Positions 18,508 through 28,010 are shown, counted from the stretch's first letter. The stretch is DNA of 64,000 nt from Lysinibacillus piscis (GCF_026012395.1 NZ_BRZA01000008.1:1-64000), one strand, 5' to 3'. Program-made: numbers and translations. Notes: generated from the letters alone by a model not told the origin.

Positions 18508-20118
18508 CTACTTAATATCTACTTCTTCTAAATGGTCAGAGCCTGTTGGTTGTGCACTATAATCTGTTACATTAGCCTTAGCAGCTAAAATTGGTGTAGA
18601 GTGTGCAAGTGGAACCCACGGTGCATCTGCAAAAATAATTTCTTGTGCTTTTTTGTACAGCTCATTACGTTTTGCTTCATCAATTTCAGTTTGTGCCTGT
18701 ACAAGCAACTCATGTAATTCAGGATTATTGTAATACGTATAGTTGTTAGAGCCGATATTATCGCCATCTAATAATGCGTAAAGGAAGTTATCTGCATCCC
18801 CATTATCACCTGTCCAACCAAGTAAAAATGCGTCTGCTTCTCCATCTTTCGCTTTATCTAAATATGTTGCCCATTCGTAAGTAACAATCTTTGATGGAAT
18901 GCCAACATCATCTAGGTTCTTTTGAATTGCTTCTGCAATTTTTTGCCCATCTGGCATATATGGACGTGGTACAGGCATTGCCCATAGCTCGATTTCCTTG
19001 CCATCATAGCCTGCTTCTTTCAATAAGGCTTTTGCTTTTTCTGGATCATATTCATAGCCAGCAATATCATCATTATAGCCAGCAATAACTGATGGCATTG
19101 GATTTTTCGCTGGTGTGCCTAATCCTTCATAGAATGCATCTACTAATGCTTGTTTATTGATTGCATAATTCACAGCTTGGCGAACTTTAACATTATCAAA
19201 CGGTGCACGTGTTGCTGTTAAACCAAGGTAACCAACGTTCATAGATGGACGCTCGATTAATTGTAAGTTCGCATCTCCTTCGATTGTGCCTTTATCAGAT
19301 GGGCTTAAACCGTCTGCAACATCAATAGCACCTGTGATTAAATCATTTAAACGTGTAGCATTATCTGGAATAGAACGGTAAATTACTTTATCTAATTTTG
19401 GTAACCCAGCAATATGGTAATCTGGATTTTTTTCAAGAGTAATTGTTTCATTACGTACCCAATCCACAAATTTAAACGGTCCAGTACCAACTGGCTTTGT
19501 TTCTAAGCTTTCTTCATCTGCTTCAAATGCTGTTGGAGAAGCAATGGCAAATGGAGACATTGCTAAGTTTTTCAAGAATGGTGCCTGTGGTTGACTTAAT
19601 TTAAAGACAACAGTGTAATCACTCTCTGCTGTTACAGATTCAATTACTTGTTTATCACCTACTACAAATTGAGTGCTGAAGTATGGATGCTTATCGCCAC
19701 CAGCTTTCCAGCGTTCAATATTTTTCACAACTGCCTCGGCATTGAAATCAGTACCATCATGGAATTTCACGCCTTCTTCAAGTTGGAATGTATACGTTAA
19801 GCCATCCTCTGCTACTTCCCATGATTTTGCTAAACTAGGATGAATTGTGACATCACCTTTACCAAACTTAACCAATGTTTCGTATATATTCGCTGTAACA
19901 GTAAATGATTCACCATCTGTTACAAGTGAAGGGTCAAGTTTCACCGAGTCGCCACCACGACCATATACTAATGTTTTATCTCCACTGTTAGCCGCTGAAT
20001 CATCACCAGCCGAACTGTCTTTAGAGCCTGTATCCTTATCACCCGAACCGCAAGCAGCGAGTACAGCCAATACTAAAACAAGCATCGCACTGAAAAGCCA
20101 TAATTTTGTTTTCTTCAT
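18508..20118 (-). CDS. peptide-type ABC substrate-binding lipoprotein (SBP_bac_5)
   Basis: A 536-residue extracytoplasmic solute-binding protein. The signal peptide ends in the lipobox LAAC, so C23 should be lipidated, followed by a low-complexity GSGDKDTG-type linker. The mature part has family 5 landmarks: YGRGGDSVKLDPSL, GLTYTFQLEEGVKFHDG, VGTGPFKFV and VRQAVNYAINK. It delivers peptide or a similar ligand to the permeases encoded downstream. It lies 32 bases after the ATPase gene. Confidence 0.9.
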   Translation of the reverse strand: MKKTKLWLFSAMLVLVLAVLAACGSGDKDTGSKDSSAGDDSAANSGDKTLVYGRGGDSVKLDPSLVTDGESFTVTANIYETLVKFGKGDVTIHPSLAKSWEVAEDGLTYTFQLEEGVKFHDGTDFNAEAVVKNIERWKAGGDKHPYFSTQFVVGDKQVIESVTAESDYTVVFKLSQPQAPFLKNLAMSPFAIASPTAFEADEESLETKPVGTGPFKFVDWVRNETITLEKNPDYHIAGLPKLDKVIYRSIPDNATRLNDLITGAIDVADGLSPSDKGTIEGDANLQLIERPSMNVGYLGLTATRAPFDNVKVRQAVNYAINKQALVDAFYEGLGTPAKNPMPSVIAGYNDDIAGYEYDPEKAKALLKEAGYDGKEIELWAMPVPRPYMPDGQKIAEAIQKNLDDVGIPSKIVTYEWATYLDKAKDGEADAFLLGWTGDNGDADNFLYALLDGDNIGSNNYTYYNNPELHELLVQAQTEIDEAKRNELYKKAQEIIFADAPWVPLAHSTPILAAKANVTDYSAQPTGSDHLEEVDIK

Positions 20119-20150
20119 TCGTTTTCCCCCTGATGTTTTATCTATATCAT

Positions 20151-21131
20151 TTAATGTTGAATTGCCTCATATAAGTGGCACGCAACAGAATGACCTGGTT
20201 TTACTTCTTGTAATTTAGGTATAACTTGTGAACAGACATCCTTTTTGAATGGACATCTTGTATGAAAAGCACAGCCACTTGGCGGATTAGAAGCACTCGG
20301 AATATCACCCGTAATAATAATCTGTTCACGCTCAAATGTCGGATCAGGCACAGGGACAGATGATAACAATGCCTGTGTATATGGATGCAATGGCTCTGCA
20401 TATAAATCCTCACTAGCCGTTAATTCCACCATGCGCCCTAAATACATCACACCCACACGATTACTAATATGACGGACAACCCCTAAATCATGCGAGATAA
20501 AAATATATGTAAGCTTTAATTCCTTTTGTAAGCTTTGCAATAAATTTAATACTTGTGCTTGAATCGATACGTCCAATGCTGACACAGGTTCATCTGCAAT
20601 AATTAAGCGTGGATTCGTCATAAGCGCTCTCGCAATACCAATACGCTGTCTTTGTCCACCACTAAATTGATGTGGGTAGCGTTTAGCATGGTATTCATTC
20701 AAGCCAACAATTTCAAGTAACTCTAATACTTTTTTCTTTCGTTCCTTTGCATTGCCCATTCCATGAACAATCAATGGCTCTTCTAATATTTTGCCAATGC
20801 TATGTCTTGGATTTAGTGAGGCATATGGGTCTTGAAAAATCATTTGTATATCACGACGAGCTTTACGCATCTCACTATTTGATAATTCAGAAATCATTTT
20901 ACCGTCGAATTCAATTGCTCCATCTGTTGGCTCTAATAGGCGCATTAATAAACGTCCTGTTGTCGATTTACCGCAGCCTGACTCGCCAACAATGCCCAGT
21001 GTTTCACCTTCAAACACTTCAAAAGAAACATCATCAACTGCCTTCACATCCCCAACCTGTGTATTCAACATGCCTTGACGAATAGGAAAATATTTTTTCA
21101 ACCCATTAACTTTCAATAAAACGTTCGACAC
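20151..21131 (-). CDS. ABC importer ATPase (DppF/OppF family)
   Basis: A 326-residue ATPase read from a GTG with AGGAGGTG 7 bases upstream. Walker A is GESGCGKST, the signature is FSGGQRQR, and Walker B is LIIADEPVSALD. The C-terminal oligopeptide-transporter domain has CAFHTRCPFKKDVC, a cysteine cluster that in some relatives binds an Fe-S cluster. It overlaps the other ATPase gene by 26 bases, so the two are coupled and probably form the heterodimeric engine. Confidence 0.9.
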   Translation of the reverse strand: MSNVLLKVNGLKKYFPIRQGMLNTQVGDVKAVDDVSFEVFEGETLGIVGESGCGKSTTGRLLMRLLEPTDGAIEFDGKMISELSNSEMRKARRDIQMIFQDPYASLNPRHSIGKILEEPLIVHGMGNAKERKKKVLELLEIVGLNEYHAKRYPHQFSGGQRQRIGIARALMTNPRLIIADEPVSALDVSIQAQVLNLLQSLQKELKLTYIFISHDLGVVRHISNRVGVMYLGRMVELTASEDLYAEPLHPYTQALLSSVPVPDPTFEREQIIITGDIPSASNPPSGCAFHTRCPFKKDVCSQVIPKLQEVKPGHSVACHLYEAIQH

Positions 21132-22119
21132 GTTGCTTCACCTCCTGCTCATCTTGTAAAAAACATCTGGATTTATGTTGCTCTCCAGCCTCGTATAAAG
21201 GAGGTGTTTCCTGTGTACAACGCTCCATTGCATATTCACAGCGTGCGGCAAAACGACAGCCTACTTTGATGCTTCCTGGCTTTGGTACAGTACCAGGTAT
21301 AGAATATAAGTTATCCTTCTTATAGCGCATATCAGGTACTGATTTAATAAGTCCCTGTGTATATGGATGCTTAGGTTCAGCAAAAATTTCAGCAATCGGT
21401 GCTTCCTCCACAATTTGTCCAGCATACATAACAATAACACGCTCACATGTTTCCGCAACAACACCTAAATCATGTGTAATTAATAGCACTGCTGTATTTA
21501 AACGATGGTTCAAGTCCTTCATCAATTGTAAAATTTGTGCCTGAATCGTTACATCTAATGCAGTGGTAGGCTCATCAGCAATCAACACCTTCGGATTACA
21601 TAAGAGCGCCATTGCAATCATAACCCTTTGTCTCATCCCACCTGATAGCTGATGTGGGTAATCCTTTAACAATGCCTCCGCACGTGGCAAACCAACAAGT
21701 TTCATAATTTCAACGGCCCTTGCAAGCGCTTCCTTTTTTGACCATTTCGGACTGTGAATTAAAATTGCTTCCTTCAATTGATCGCCAATTGTAAACAATG
21801 GATTTAATGAAGTCATTGGCTCCTGAAAAATCATTGCTACATCCTTACCACGAACCTTTTGCATTTGCTTATCTGTATATGCTGCAATATTTTTACCATC
21901 TAATAGTATTTCTCCACCAGTAATTTTCCCTGGTGGTGACGGAATCAACCCCATAATCGACAGTGATGTTACACTTTTACCACTTCCCGACTCCCCTACA
22001 ATTCCAACTATTTCACCTTCATATACAGAAAAATCGATATTATCTACGGCAGGAATTTGTCCATCATCGGTGAAAAAGGTTGTTTGTAAACCTTTTATTT
22101 CTAGTAGCTTTTTCCTCAT
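21106..22119 (-). CDS. ABC importer ATPase (DppD/OppD family), first gene of the operon
   Basis: A 337-residue ATPase with Walker A GESGSGKSV, signature LSGGMRQR, Walker B VLIADEPTTALD and a C-terminal cysteine motif CRFAARCEYAMERC. I chose the ATG at 22119 (GGAG 9 bases upstream); an ATG at 22134 is possible. A decayed second copy of its 5' third lies at 23589-23800. A SigA promoter is visible upstream. The unusual order, both ATPases first and then binding protein and permeases, is intact. Confidence 0.88.
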   Translation of the reverse strand: MRKKLLEIKGLQTTFFTDDGQIPAVDNIDFSVYEGEIVGIVGESGSGKSVTSLSIMGLIPSPPGKITGGEILLDGKNIAAYTDKQMQKVRGKDVAMIFQEPMTSLNPLFTIGDQLKEAILIHSPKWSKKEALARAVEIMKLVGLPRAEALLKDYPHQLSGGMRQRVMIAMALLCNPKVLIADEPTTALDVTIQAQILQLMKDLNHRLNTAVLLITHDLGVVAETCERVIVMYAGQIVEEAPIAEIFAEPKHPYTQGLIKSVPDMRYKKDNLYSIPGTVPKPGSIKVGCRFAARCEYAMERCTQETPPLYEAGEQHKSRCFLQDEQEVKQRVERFIES

Positions 22120-22375
22120 GTTCAATCGCTCCATCCTACCCTCTAATTCTCTTTACCATTCAAACTTTTTATATTTTTCTATAAATTCTTTATTTTTAAA
22201 TAATTCTAACTGAAAAATATCTTTCTTACAATCATTAATATTCTACAATTAACACCTTTTTTCTATATTTCCTACTTTGCATAATAATTTCACCTTATTT
22301 AACTTTCATATTTCGTTAAATAAATCAAAAAATTAGCTATCTATTTTTAATTTTAAGTAGAAAGCTATTTGAAAA
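21788..22375 (-). repeat. intact copy of a decayed direct repeat (dppD 5' end plus upstream hairpin)
   Basis: This segment has a degenerate partner at 23589-23912 in the same direction. Matching islands include 22060-22100 with 23730-23770 (CATCATCGGTGAAAAA against CATCATCAGTGAAAAA) and 22140-22160 with 23807-23820. The upstream hairpin (22331-22370) is an imperfect version of the one at 23870-23908. Confidence 0.75.
22203..22231 (-). promoter_or_regulatory. promoter of the peptide ABC operon
   Basis: Minus-strand TTGTAA (22226-22231), a 17-base spacer and TAGAAT (22203-22208). The leader to the first ATG is about 80 bases. Confidence 0.55.
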
Positions 22376-22678
22376 AAATTAACTCACTATGATTAAATTT
22401 AAAACAATTACTACCTTTCTATAATGTATATATAAACCTTTGAATCTCTCACTAGCTTAACTTCGGTTTATAATTATCATTTTAGAATATCAAGCATTTA
22501 TAGTTATAATTCACCAAAAATATTTTTACGATACAATAAAAACACTTCTAATTTAATTATGAAAGTAATCTTAAAACATAGGAATAAATAACTGTTTTTC
22601 GAAATAAAATACATTTTAACAAATTTTATTATATAATGGTATTTGTAAGAAAATTAACTATAAAAGGAGATTAAAAAC
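22376..22678. other. AT-rich intergenic DNA upstream of the orphan secreted-protein gene
   Basis: Very AT-rich with no open frame of note. A TATAAT (22632-22637) stands about 40 bases before the ATG of the secreted-protein gene, but no good -35 is placed for it. Nothing else could be assigned. Confidence 0.5.
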
Positions 22679-23023
22679 ATGATTAAAAAACTCATTTCAA
22701 GTGTAGCAACATTAGGGTTATCCGTTGGTATTATTAGTACTGCTAACGCAGAAGAAAGTATTCAACCCTCTTTACCGATTCAAGGAAACACAGCAATTGA
22801 AGTAAAATCTAGTATAACTCCTTACAATTTGCAAAGACCTTACAGTGAAAATCAATATTTCACTAAATCTAGATATCCAGATAGAAATTCAATCCCTCAG
22901 AGTATGCAAAAAACTATTAATGATGCTAATGGCGTTTGGATTGGAACATTATATATATCAAATATATATGTATACCCTGACGGATATAATGTTATATACA
23001 CTGGTACATTAACACTTTATTAA
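22679..23023 (+). CDS. small secreted protein of unknown function
   Basis: A 114-residue protein with a clear Sec signal peptide (KK, then hydrophobic residues 6-20, and an ANA|EE cleavage site near residue 24). The mature part is about 90 residues, rich in Tyr, Asn and Ser, with no Cys. Its end has two similar beta-like segments, WIGTLYI and YTGTLTLY. AAAAGGAG precedes the ATG. I do not recognise the family. It is the only gene between the two copies of the dppD repeat, in DNA that is more AT-rich than its neighbours, so it may have been acquired. Confidence 0.7.
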   Translation: MIKKLISSVATLGLSVGIISTANAEESIQPSLPIQGNTAIEVKSSITPYNLQRPYSENQYFTKSRYPDRNSIPQSMQKTINDANGVWIGTLYISNIYVYPDGYNVIYTGTLTLY

Positions 23024-23055
23024 AAATGAACGAGTGATTAACTTCTAATTTCTAC

Positions 23056-23087
23056 ACCACTATATGTATAGTTCCATATACGGTGGT
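23056..23087. repeat. imperfect hairpin after the secreted-protein gene
   Basis: ACCAC-TATATG (23056-23066) can pair with CATATA-CG-GTGGT (23075-23087). It lacks a T tract, so it is not an obvious terminator. Confidence 0.4.
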
Positions 23088-23137
23088 TCAAATTAAGATA
23101 AATAATGCAAAACTTCAACACAAACTTGCAGATTTTC

Positions 23138-23176
23138 AATCCTTGGCTTTTCAATAGGAAACGCCAAGGATTTTGT
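23138..23176 (+). terminator. terminator downstream of the secreted-protein gene
   Basis: AATCCTTGGC (23138-23147) pairs perfectly with GCCAAGGATT (23163-23172), followed by TTTTG. It is about 115 bases after the stop codon. Confidence 0.7.
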
Positions 23177-23588
23177 TTAATATCTTTTTTTGATATTCAC
23201 CAATACTCGTTTCAAGTATTTCCTATTTATACGCCATTCCATAAGTAATTTTGAAGTTAGTAAAATTTTTGCCTCTCATTCGTAGGTTCTTTCTGTTCTT
23301 CCCTAGACATATGTGTAATCTACCGTGCATTCAACTATCTAGTATTTTAAAAATCGTATGTGTAGTTGCTAATGCAAAATAACTACACCATCCCATTAGA
23401 TATTAGTTTAACTATTCGATTACATATATTTCCTTATCCAGTCAAGGTTCATTCAATCTATCGTATCTATCATTGTAATGAATTTGAGGTAGTACCCGTT
23501 TTAATGTTTCAGAAACTATCATACTGAAGGGATTAAAATTAGCTCAATTAATAAAAATTATACGATTACTAAATGTATTTAAAACCTC
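23177..23588. other. gene-poor spacer
   Basis: No open frame with a ribosome binding site and no recognisable family on either strand. The texture suggests decayed sequence, but I could not align it to anything in the window. Confidence 0.4.
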
Positions 23589-23830
23589 AGTTGTACACAA
23601 TTCATCTAAAGAAGTCATCAGATCCTAGAAAATAATTAATACACCTTGATTGCATTTGTTCATCTGTAAATGTCGCAGGAATTTTCTTAGTTGTTGATGA
23701 AATAAGCCCCATAACAGAATATATTTGTTCATCATCAGTGAAAAAAGCTGTTTGTAAACATTTTATTTTTGTAACTTTTTCTTCAAGCTTAATTGCTCTA
23801 TCACCTTATAGTTCTCTTTAAAATTTAATT
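23589..23830 (-). pseudogene. decayed partial copy of the dppD-type ATPase 5' region
   Basis: The plus strand here follows the plus strand of 21788-22160 with many substitutions and at least one deletion of about 85 bases (matching 21964-22050). For example GAAGTCATCAGATCCT at 23611 matches GAAGTCATTGGCTCCT at 21810. It has no open frame. It marks a tandem duplication, or the target of an integration event, between the importer operon and the ABC exporter gene. Confidence 0.75.
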
Positions 23831-23865
23831 TTCTCCTCAATTCTTTATTTTCAAGTAATTATAAT

Positions 23866-23912
23866 TTAAAAATAGCCATCTACTTTAAATTTAAGTAGAC
23901 AGCTATTTGTAA
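23866..23912 (-). terminator. terminator hairpin of the ABC exporter gene
   Basis: AAATAGC (23870-23876) pairs with GCTATTT (23902-23908) and TCTACTT (23879-23885) with AAGTAGA (23893-23899). It follows the exporter stop codon (23919) on the minus strand. A degraded copy stands at 22331-22370. Confidence 0.65.
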
Positions 23913-23918
23913 CTAATA

Positions 23919-25670
23919 TTATTCTAAATGTTGAACTTGGAATAAGTTGTAGTATGTGCCTTGCTTCGTCATTAACTGTGCATGTGTACCACTTTCAATT
24001 AGTTGTCCATGCTCAATCACAAAAATTTTGTCAGCATGTGTAATCGTAGACAGACGATGTGCAATAATAATGGTTGTGCGTTCATGTGCTAAGGCATCCA
24101 ATGATTCTTGAATCAATGCCTCACTCTCCAAATCCAGTGCAGATGTCGCTTCATCTAATATTAAAATAGGAGGATTTTTTAAAAACACACGGGCAATGGC
24201 TACACGCTGCTTTTGTCCACCCGATAGCTTCACGCCTCGTTCACCGACTTTTGTATCATAGCCATTTGGTAAGCTCATAATAAAATCATGTGCATTCGCC
24301 GCTTTGGCAGCCATCATAACTTCCTCGTCAGTAGCATCTGGCTTACCCATTAAAATATTTTCCTTTACTGAATCACTAAATAAAATATTATCCTGTAACA
24401 CGATACCAATTTGTGCACGCAATGAATGTAATGTTACATCACGTACATCATGCCCATCAATCCATACCGTACCACCTGTTGTATCATAAAAACGTGGAAT
24501 TAAGCTAATGATGGTTGATTTACCACCACCACTCATCCCGACAAATGCCACTGTTTCACCTGGTTGGATAGTAAAGTCCATATTTTGGAGTATTTGCGTG
24601 CCATCCTTCTCATAGTGAAATGCCACTTGCTCAAAGCGAACTTCACCATTTGCTTGAGGCAATTTGATAGCATTCTCTTTATTTTGCACCTCGTACGGCT
24701 CATCCATTAGCTCAAACATTCGGTCCATAGATGCAATGGATTGTGTTAATGTTGTTGAAGAGCTTACTAAACGACGCAATGGTCCATAAAGTCGCTCAAT
24801 ATAGCCAATAAACGCCACCATTGTTCCTACCGATAACTCGCCATTGATTACTTGATAGCCTGCATATAGAATGACCAGTAATGGTGCTACATCTGTAATC
24901 GTATTAACGACAGCGAATGATTTAGCATTCCATTTTGTATGATCTAGTGCCTTCTCTAAAAACTCCCCATTTGCTTGGTCAAATAACTGCTGCTCATGCT
25001 TTTCTAACGTGAAGCTTTTAATAATGCTCATCCCTGCTACACGTTCATGTAAATAGCTTTGCACACCTGCTAATGCCTGTGAGCGTTGGCGTGTTAGTGC
25101 ACGTAGCTTACCAAAAAAGTATTTTACACTCAATGCATAAAGCGGAAATGCAATTAATGCGACAAATGTTAGTTTCACATCCATCACAAACATAATAATA
25201 ATGGCAATGACAATCGTGGCAAAATCAAGCCAAATATTCATAAGCCCTGTCATCACAAAGTTTTTCGTTTGCTCAACATCATTAATCATTCTGGAAATCA
25301 CATCGCCAGCTCTTGTATTCGCATAATACCGTAAACTTAGACGCTGTAAATGAGCATATATTTCCTGACGAATATCAAATAATACCTTGTTACTCACATG
25401 CTGTGCAAAGTATTGACGATAATACTCAATAGGTGGTCTGATTACGAAGAAAACGATAATTGTACCACCAAGCCAGTAAAATAGTTCCTTTGTTTTTTCT
25501 GCATCCGTTAAATCAGGTGCAGCAATAATATTATCTAATACAATTTTTAAAAGTAGCGGTATAAATAATGGAATAGCAAACTTCACAATCCCAATGATAA
25601 TGGTCAAAGCAATCTCCCATGTATAGGGTTTAATAAAGCGCATATATCGTCTAATACTACTCATAATCAT
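23919..25670 (-). CDS. ygaD: ABC exporter, fused membrane and ATPase domains (YgaD-like)
   Basis: A 583-residue half-transporter of the multidrug/lipid exporter type. Six membrane helices occupy about residues 15-300, then the nucleotide-binding domain has Walker [10 protein letters not shown] (about 371), signature LSGGQKQR, and Walker [13 protein letters not shown]. It probably works as a homodimer exporting hydrophobic compounds. Being next to ygaC it matches B. subtilis ygaD. In B. subtilis, ygaD is followed directly by ygaE and gsaB; here some 17 kb lies between them. Confidence 0.85.
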   Translation of the reverse strand: MIMSSIRRYMRFIKPYTWEIALTIIIGIVKFAIPLFIPLLLKIVLDNIIAAPDLTDAEKTKELFYWLGGTIIVFFVIRPPIEYYRQYFAQHVSNKVLFDIRQEIYAHLQRLSLRYYANTRAGDVISRMINDVEQTKNFVMTGLMNIWLDFATIVIAIIIMFVMDVKLTFVALIAFPLYALSVKYFFGKLRALTRQRSQALAGVQSYLHERVAGMSIIKSFTLEKHEQQLFDQANGEFLEKALDHTKWNAKSFAVVNTITDVAPLLVILYAGYQVINGELSVGTMVAFIGYIERLYGPLRRLVSSSTTLTQSIASMDRMFELMDEPYEVQNKENAIKLPQANGEVRFEQVAFHYEKDGTQILQNMDFTIQPGETVAFVGMSGGGKSTIISLIPRFYDTTGGTVWIDGHDVRDVTLHSLRAQIGIVLQDNILFSDSVKENILMGKPDATDEEVMMAAKAANAHDFIMSLPNGYDTKVGERGVKLSGGQKQRVAIARVFLKNPPILILDEATSALDLESEALIQESLDALAHERTTIIIAHRLSTITHADKIFVIEHGQLIESGTHAQLMTKQGTYYNLFQVQHLE

Positions 25671-25692
25671 TTCACATCCTTTTTCTCAAAGT

Positions 25693-25727
25693 GAAAACAC
25701 CCATTAGTTAAACTAACAGGTGTTTAT
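25693..25727 (-). terminator. terminator downstream of ygaC
   Basis: AAACACC (25695-25701) pairs with GGTGTTT (25719-25725), extended inside by TTAGTTAAACTAA-type self-complementary bases. A short T run follows on the minus strand. Confidence 0.75.
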
Positions 25728-26275
25728 TAAAAATCATCTGCTTGTATATCAAGCTGGAGTTTATAACGATTTGTCCAAACATCAATAAAATCAGGTGCAA
25801 ACGGCCCTCTTTTTTGTTGAATCCAACTAATTAGTTTATCGACATTACGCTTTAAAATTTTATCAATGACATCTGGATAAGACATTTCCTTACGATGCTG
25901 CTCATATTCATCTTCATCTAATAATGTATAGGACATATCTGGAAATACTTTAATGTCTAAGTCATAGTCAATGTATTTAATGGCGTTATTATCGAAAACA
26001 AATGGTGAGCTTAGATTACAATAATAGTACACGCCATCTTCACGAAGCATACAAATGATATTAAACCAATGTTCTGCGTGAAAATAACAAATAGACGGCT
26101 CTCTTGTCAACCATGTACGACCATCTGATTCTATGACAAGTGTTCGTTCATTTGCGCCAATCACTACATTTTTGGTCCCTTTTAAAATCATTGTTTCTTG
26201 CCAAACACGGTGAATACGGCCATTATGCTTATAACTATGTATTTGGATCGTTTCTCCTTCTATGGGTATTGCCAT
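25727..26275 (-). CDS. ygaC: DUF402 nucleoside tri-/diphosphatase family protein (YgaC)
   Basis: A 182-residue protein of the DUF402/UPF0374 family, whose studied members hydrolyse nucleoside tri- and diphosphates. Typical parts are [19 protein letters not shown] at the start, [20 protein letters not shown], and [13 protein letters not shown] with the conserved acidic residues likely to bind metal. The start is the ATG at 26275, with AGGTGG 8 bases upstream, not the GTG at 26287. It is upstream of ygaD, as in B. subtilis. Confidence 0.88.
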   Translation of the reverse strand: MAIPIEGETIQIHSYKHNGRIHRVWQETMILKGTKNVVIGANERTLVIESDGRTWLTREPSICYFHAEHWFNIICMLREDGVYYYCNLSSPFVFDNNAIKYIDYDLDIKVFPDMSYTLLDEDEYEQHRKEMSYPDVIDKILKRNVDKLISWIQQKRGPFAPDFIDVWTNRYKLQLDIQADDF

Positions 26276-26516
26276 ATTAAAGCCCACCTTTTCATCTATG
26301 CTATCTACAACTAGCAGTCTCTAGTACATTATAGCAATGTGTGCGCAAAAGGTGTAGTTAGAAAACCACAAATTTCACTATGTCAGCCATAAGATATCCA
26401 TTTCAACATTTTACACAAAACGATAAAGTGTAAGTATGTACTACTTCACCATCAATAAAAACTCTTCCACTGATTGAAATGCTAAAATCCATTGTGCCTT
26501 GTTGTAATGAATATAG
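26276..26516. other. intergenic region between ygaC and sspE
   Basis: B. subtilis has ygaB here; no such gene is present. On the minus strand a 29-codon frame starts at an ATG near 26494 (MDFSISISGRVFIDG...), with only AAGG as a possible ribosome binding site. I do not call it a gene. Confidence 0.4.
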
Positions 26517-26553
26517 AAAAAGCTGTCTGCAATCTTTACGATGTTAGACAGCC
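26515..26553 (-). terminator. sspE terminator
   Basis: GCTGTCT (26522-26528) pairs with AGACAGC (26546-26552), then a T run on the minus strand. Confidence 0.75.
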
Positions 26554-26563
26554 ATTCATTTGA

Positions 26564-26746
26564 TTATTCGCCAAGGTCTTGGTTTGTTTTTGAGAAGTTG
26601 CCTGAAGCTTGAGCTTTCTTTTGCTCAGCTTTTGCATTTTGCTTTTTCACTTCATTTGCATCTGTCTCATAACCAAATTCTTCACTTTGACGTTGCATGT
26701 TCTTATTTGGTTGAAGATTCGCTTGTTGATTGTTTTGCTTTTTCAT
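26564..26746 (-). CDS. sspE: gamma-type small acid-soluble spore protein
   Basis: A 60-residue Gln/Asn/Lys-rich protein without hydrophobic core, as expected for SspE, the spore-core amino acid store cleaved by the Gpr protease during germination. The segment SEEFGYETDANEVKKQNAKAE contains the FxxET-type Gpr cleavage region. GGAGGTG precedes the ATG. Typical gamma SASPs are 75-100 residues with a repeated unit, so this is a short, single-repeat version. A SigG-like promoter stands upstream, fitting forespore expression. Location next to mutY and ygaC matches B. subtilis. Confidence 0.88.
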   Translation of the reverse strand: MKKQNNQQANLQPNKNMQRQSEEFGYETDANEVKKQNAKAEQKKAQASGNFSKTNQDLGE

Positions 26747-26769
26747 GATTCACTCACCTCCACGCTCAT

Positions 26770-26799
26770 TATTGTGCACAGAGGGATTTATTTTTATGC
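26770..26799 (-). promoter_or_regulatory. SigG-like promoter of sspE
   Basis: Minus-strand GCATA (26795-26799), 18 bases, CACAATA (26770-26776). Compared with GHATR-N18-CATNNTA this is a full -35 match and one mismatch in the -10. Confidence 0.5.
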
Positions 26800-26802
26800 T
26801 TA

Positions 26803-27837
26803 TTATTTTTGAATTGCTTGAAAAATTTTTAACATGGGAACGGGCATTGGTAAATTAGCAATTTGCTCACGTGTTAACCATTCGCCCTCCATCGGCGTTT
26901 GACAACGCATATAATGAGCTGTAATTTGCCATGTTAAATGTGAAAAAACATGTTTAAACGTTAACAACTCTTGCTGTGTTTGTACATCTGTCACATAAGC
27001 CTGTAGCCATTGCTCGATTGTTTCTGTACCCTGCTCAATCATTGGAAATTGCCATAAATTCGCTAGTAATCCTGTTTCAGGACGCTGCTCTACTAATAGA
27101 CGACCGTCCGCATCTTCACATACAAGCACATCATATGTAATATGCTTCATTTTCACTTTTTTTGATTTGACTGGCAATTTCTCTGGTTCACCCTCATGAA
27201 ACGCTATACAATAATCTCGAACTGGGCATAATAAACATTTAGGTGAAGTCGGTGTACAAATAAGTGCACCAAGTTCCATTAAACCTTGATTGAAAGACGA
27301 CGCATGTTGTGGATCAATTAATTGTTCAACTGCTTCTTCAAAAATCTTTTTCGTTTTCGGCAATGCGATATCTTCGTGAATATGAAGTACACGACTTAAT
27401 ACGCGCATGACATTACCATCTACCGCATGCTCTGGCTGATTATAAGCAATACTTAAAATAGCACCAGCTGTATATGGACCTACACCTTTTAATTTTGAAA
27501 TGTCGTGGCGATTATTCGGGACAACTCCTCCGTAAGTTTCGATAACTTCACGCACACCAGCCTGTAAATTACGTGCACGTGAATAATAGCCAAGACCTTC
27601 CCAATGCTTTAATAAATACTCTTGAGGTGCATCTGCTAGCACCTCTAATGTCGGAAAGCTCTCCATAAAACGATTGTAATATGGAATCACTGTATCAACA
27701 CGTGTTTGCTGTAGCATTACTTCTGATACCCAAATTTTATAAGGGTCTGTTGTATGTCGCCAAGGTAAATCACGCTTCTCGGACTCAAACCATGCTACGA
27801 GTGCTTGGCGAAATTCTATTACATATGGATAATTCAT
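26803..27837 (-). CDS. mutY: A/G-specific adenine DNA glycosylase MutY
   Basis: A 344-residue base-excision repair enzyme that removes adenine paired with 8-oxoguanine. It has the helix-hairpin-helix LKGVGPYTAGAI, the catalytic Asp in HAVDGNVMRV, the catalytic Glu in VMLQQTRV, and the four cysteines of the 4Fe-4S cluster in ICTPTSPKCLLCPVRDYC. The C-terminal NUDIX-like domain, which recognises 8-oxoG, starts near residue 230. AGGAGG precedes the ATG. Confidence 0.95.
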   Translation of the reverse strand: MNYPYVIEFRQALVAWFESEKRDLPWRHTTDPYKIWVSEVMLQQTRVDTVIPYYNRFMESFPTLEVLADAPQEYLLKHWEGLGYYSRARNLQAGVREVIETYGGVVPNNRHDISKLKGVGPYTAGAILSIAYNQPEHAVDGNVMRVLSRVLHIHEDIALPKTKKIFEEAVEQLIDPQHASSFNQGLMELGALICTPTSPKCLLCPVRDYCIAFHEGEPEKLPVKSKKVKMKHITYDVLVCEDADGRLLVEQRPETGLLANLWQFPMIEQGTETIEQWLQAYVTDVQTQQELLTFKHVFSHLTWQITAHYMRCQTPMEGEWLTREQIANLPMPVPMLKIFQAIQK

Positions 27838-28010
27838 ACTACCTCCTAATTTGTATCATCCATCTTCTATAGATAGATGGAAAATTTCATTATACTTCGA
27901 CACAATTGATTCACGGCTCTTAATTCCCTTTATAGTCAAAAGGGTATACAATAAAGAAAAGGCATTTGGATCTTACACTATATGATTTTATGCCTAAGGA
28001 GTGGATAACT

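Noticed and set aside
26408..26494. 29-codon minus-strand frame MDFSISISGRVFIDG...
   Set aside because: The product looks protein-like, but it is very short, its ribosome binding site is poor and no neighbour supports it. Noted only within the intergenic entry.
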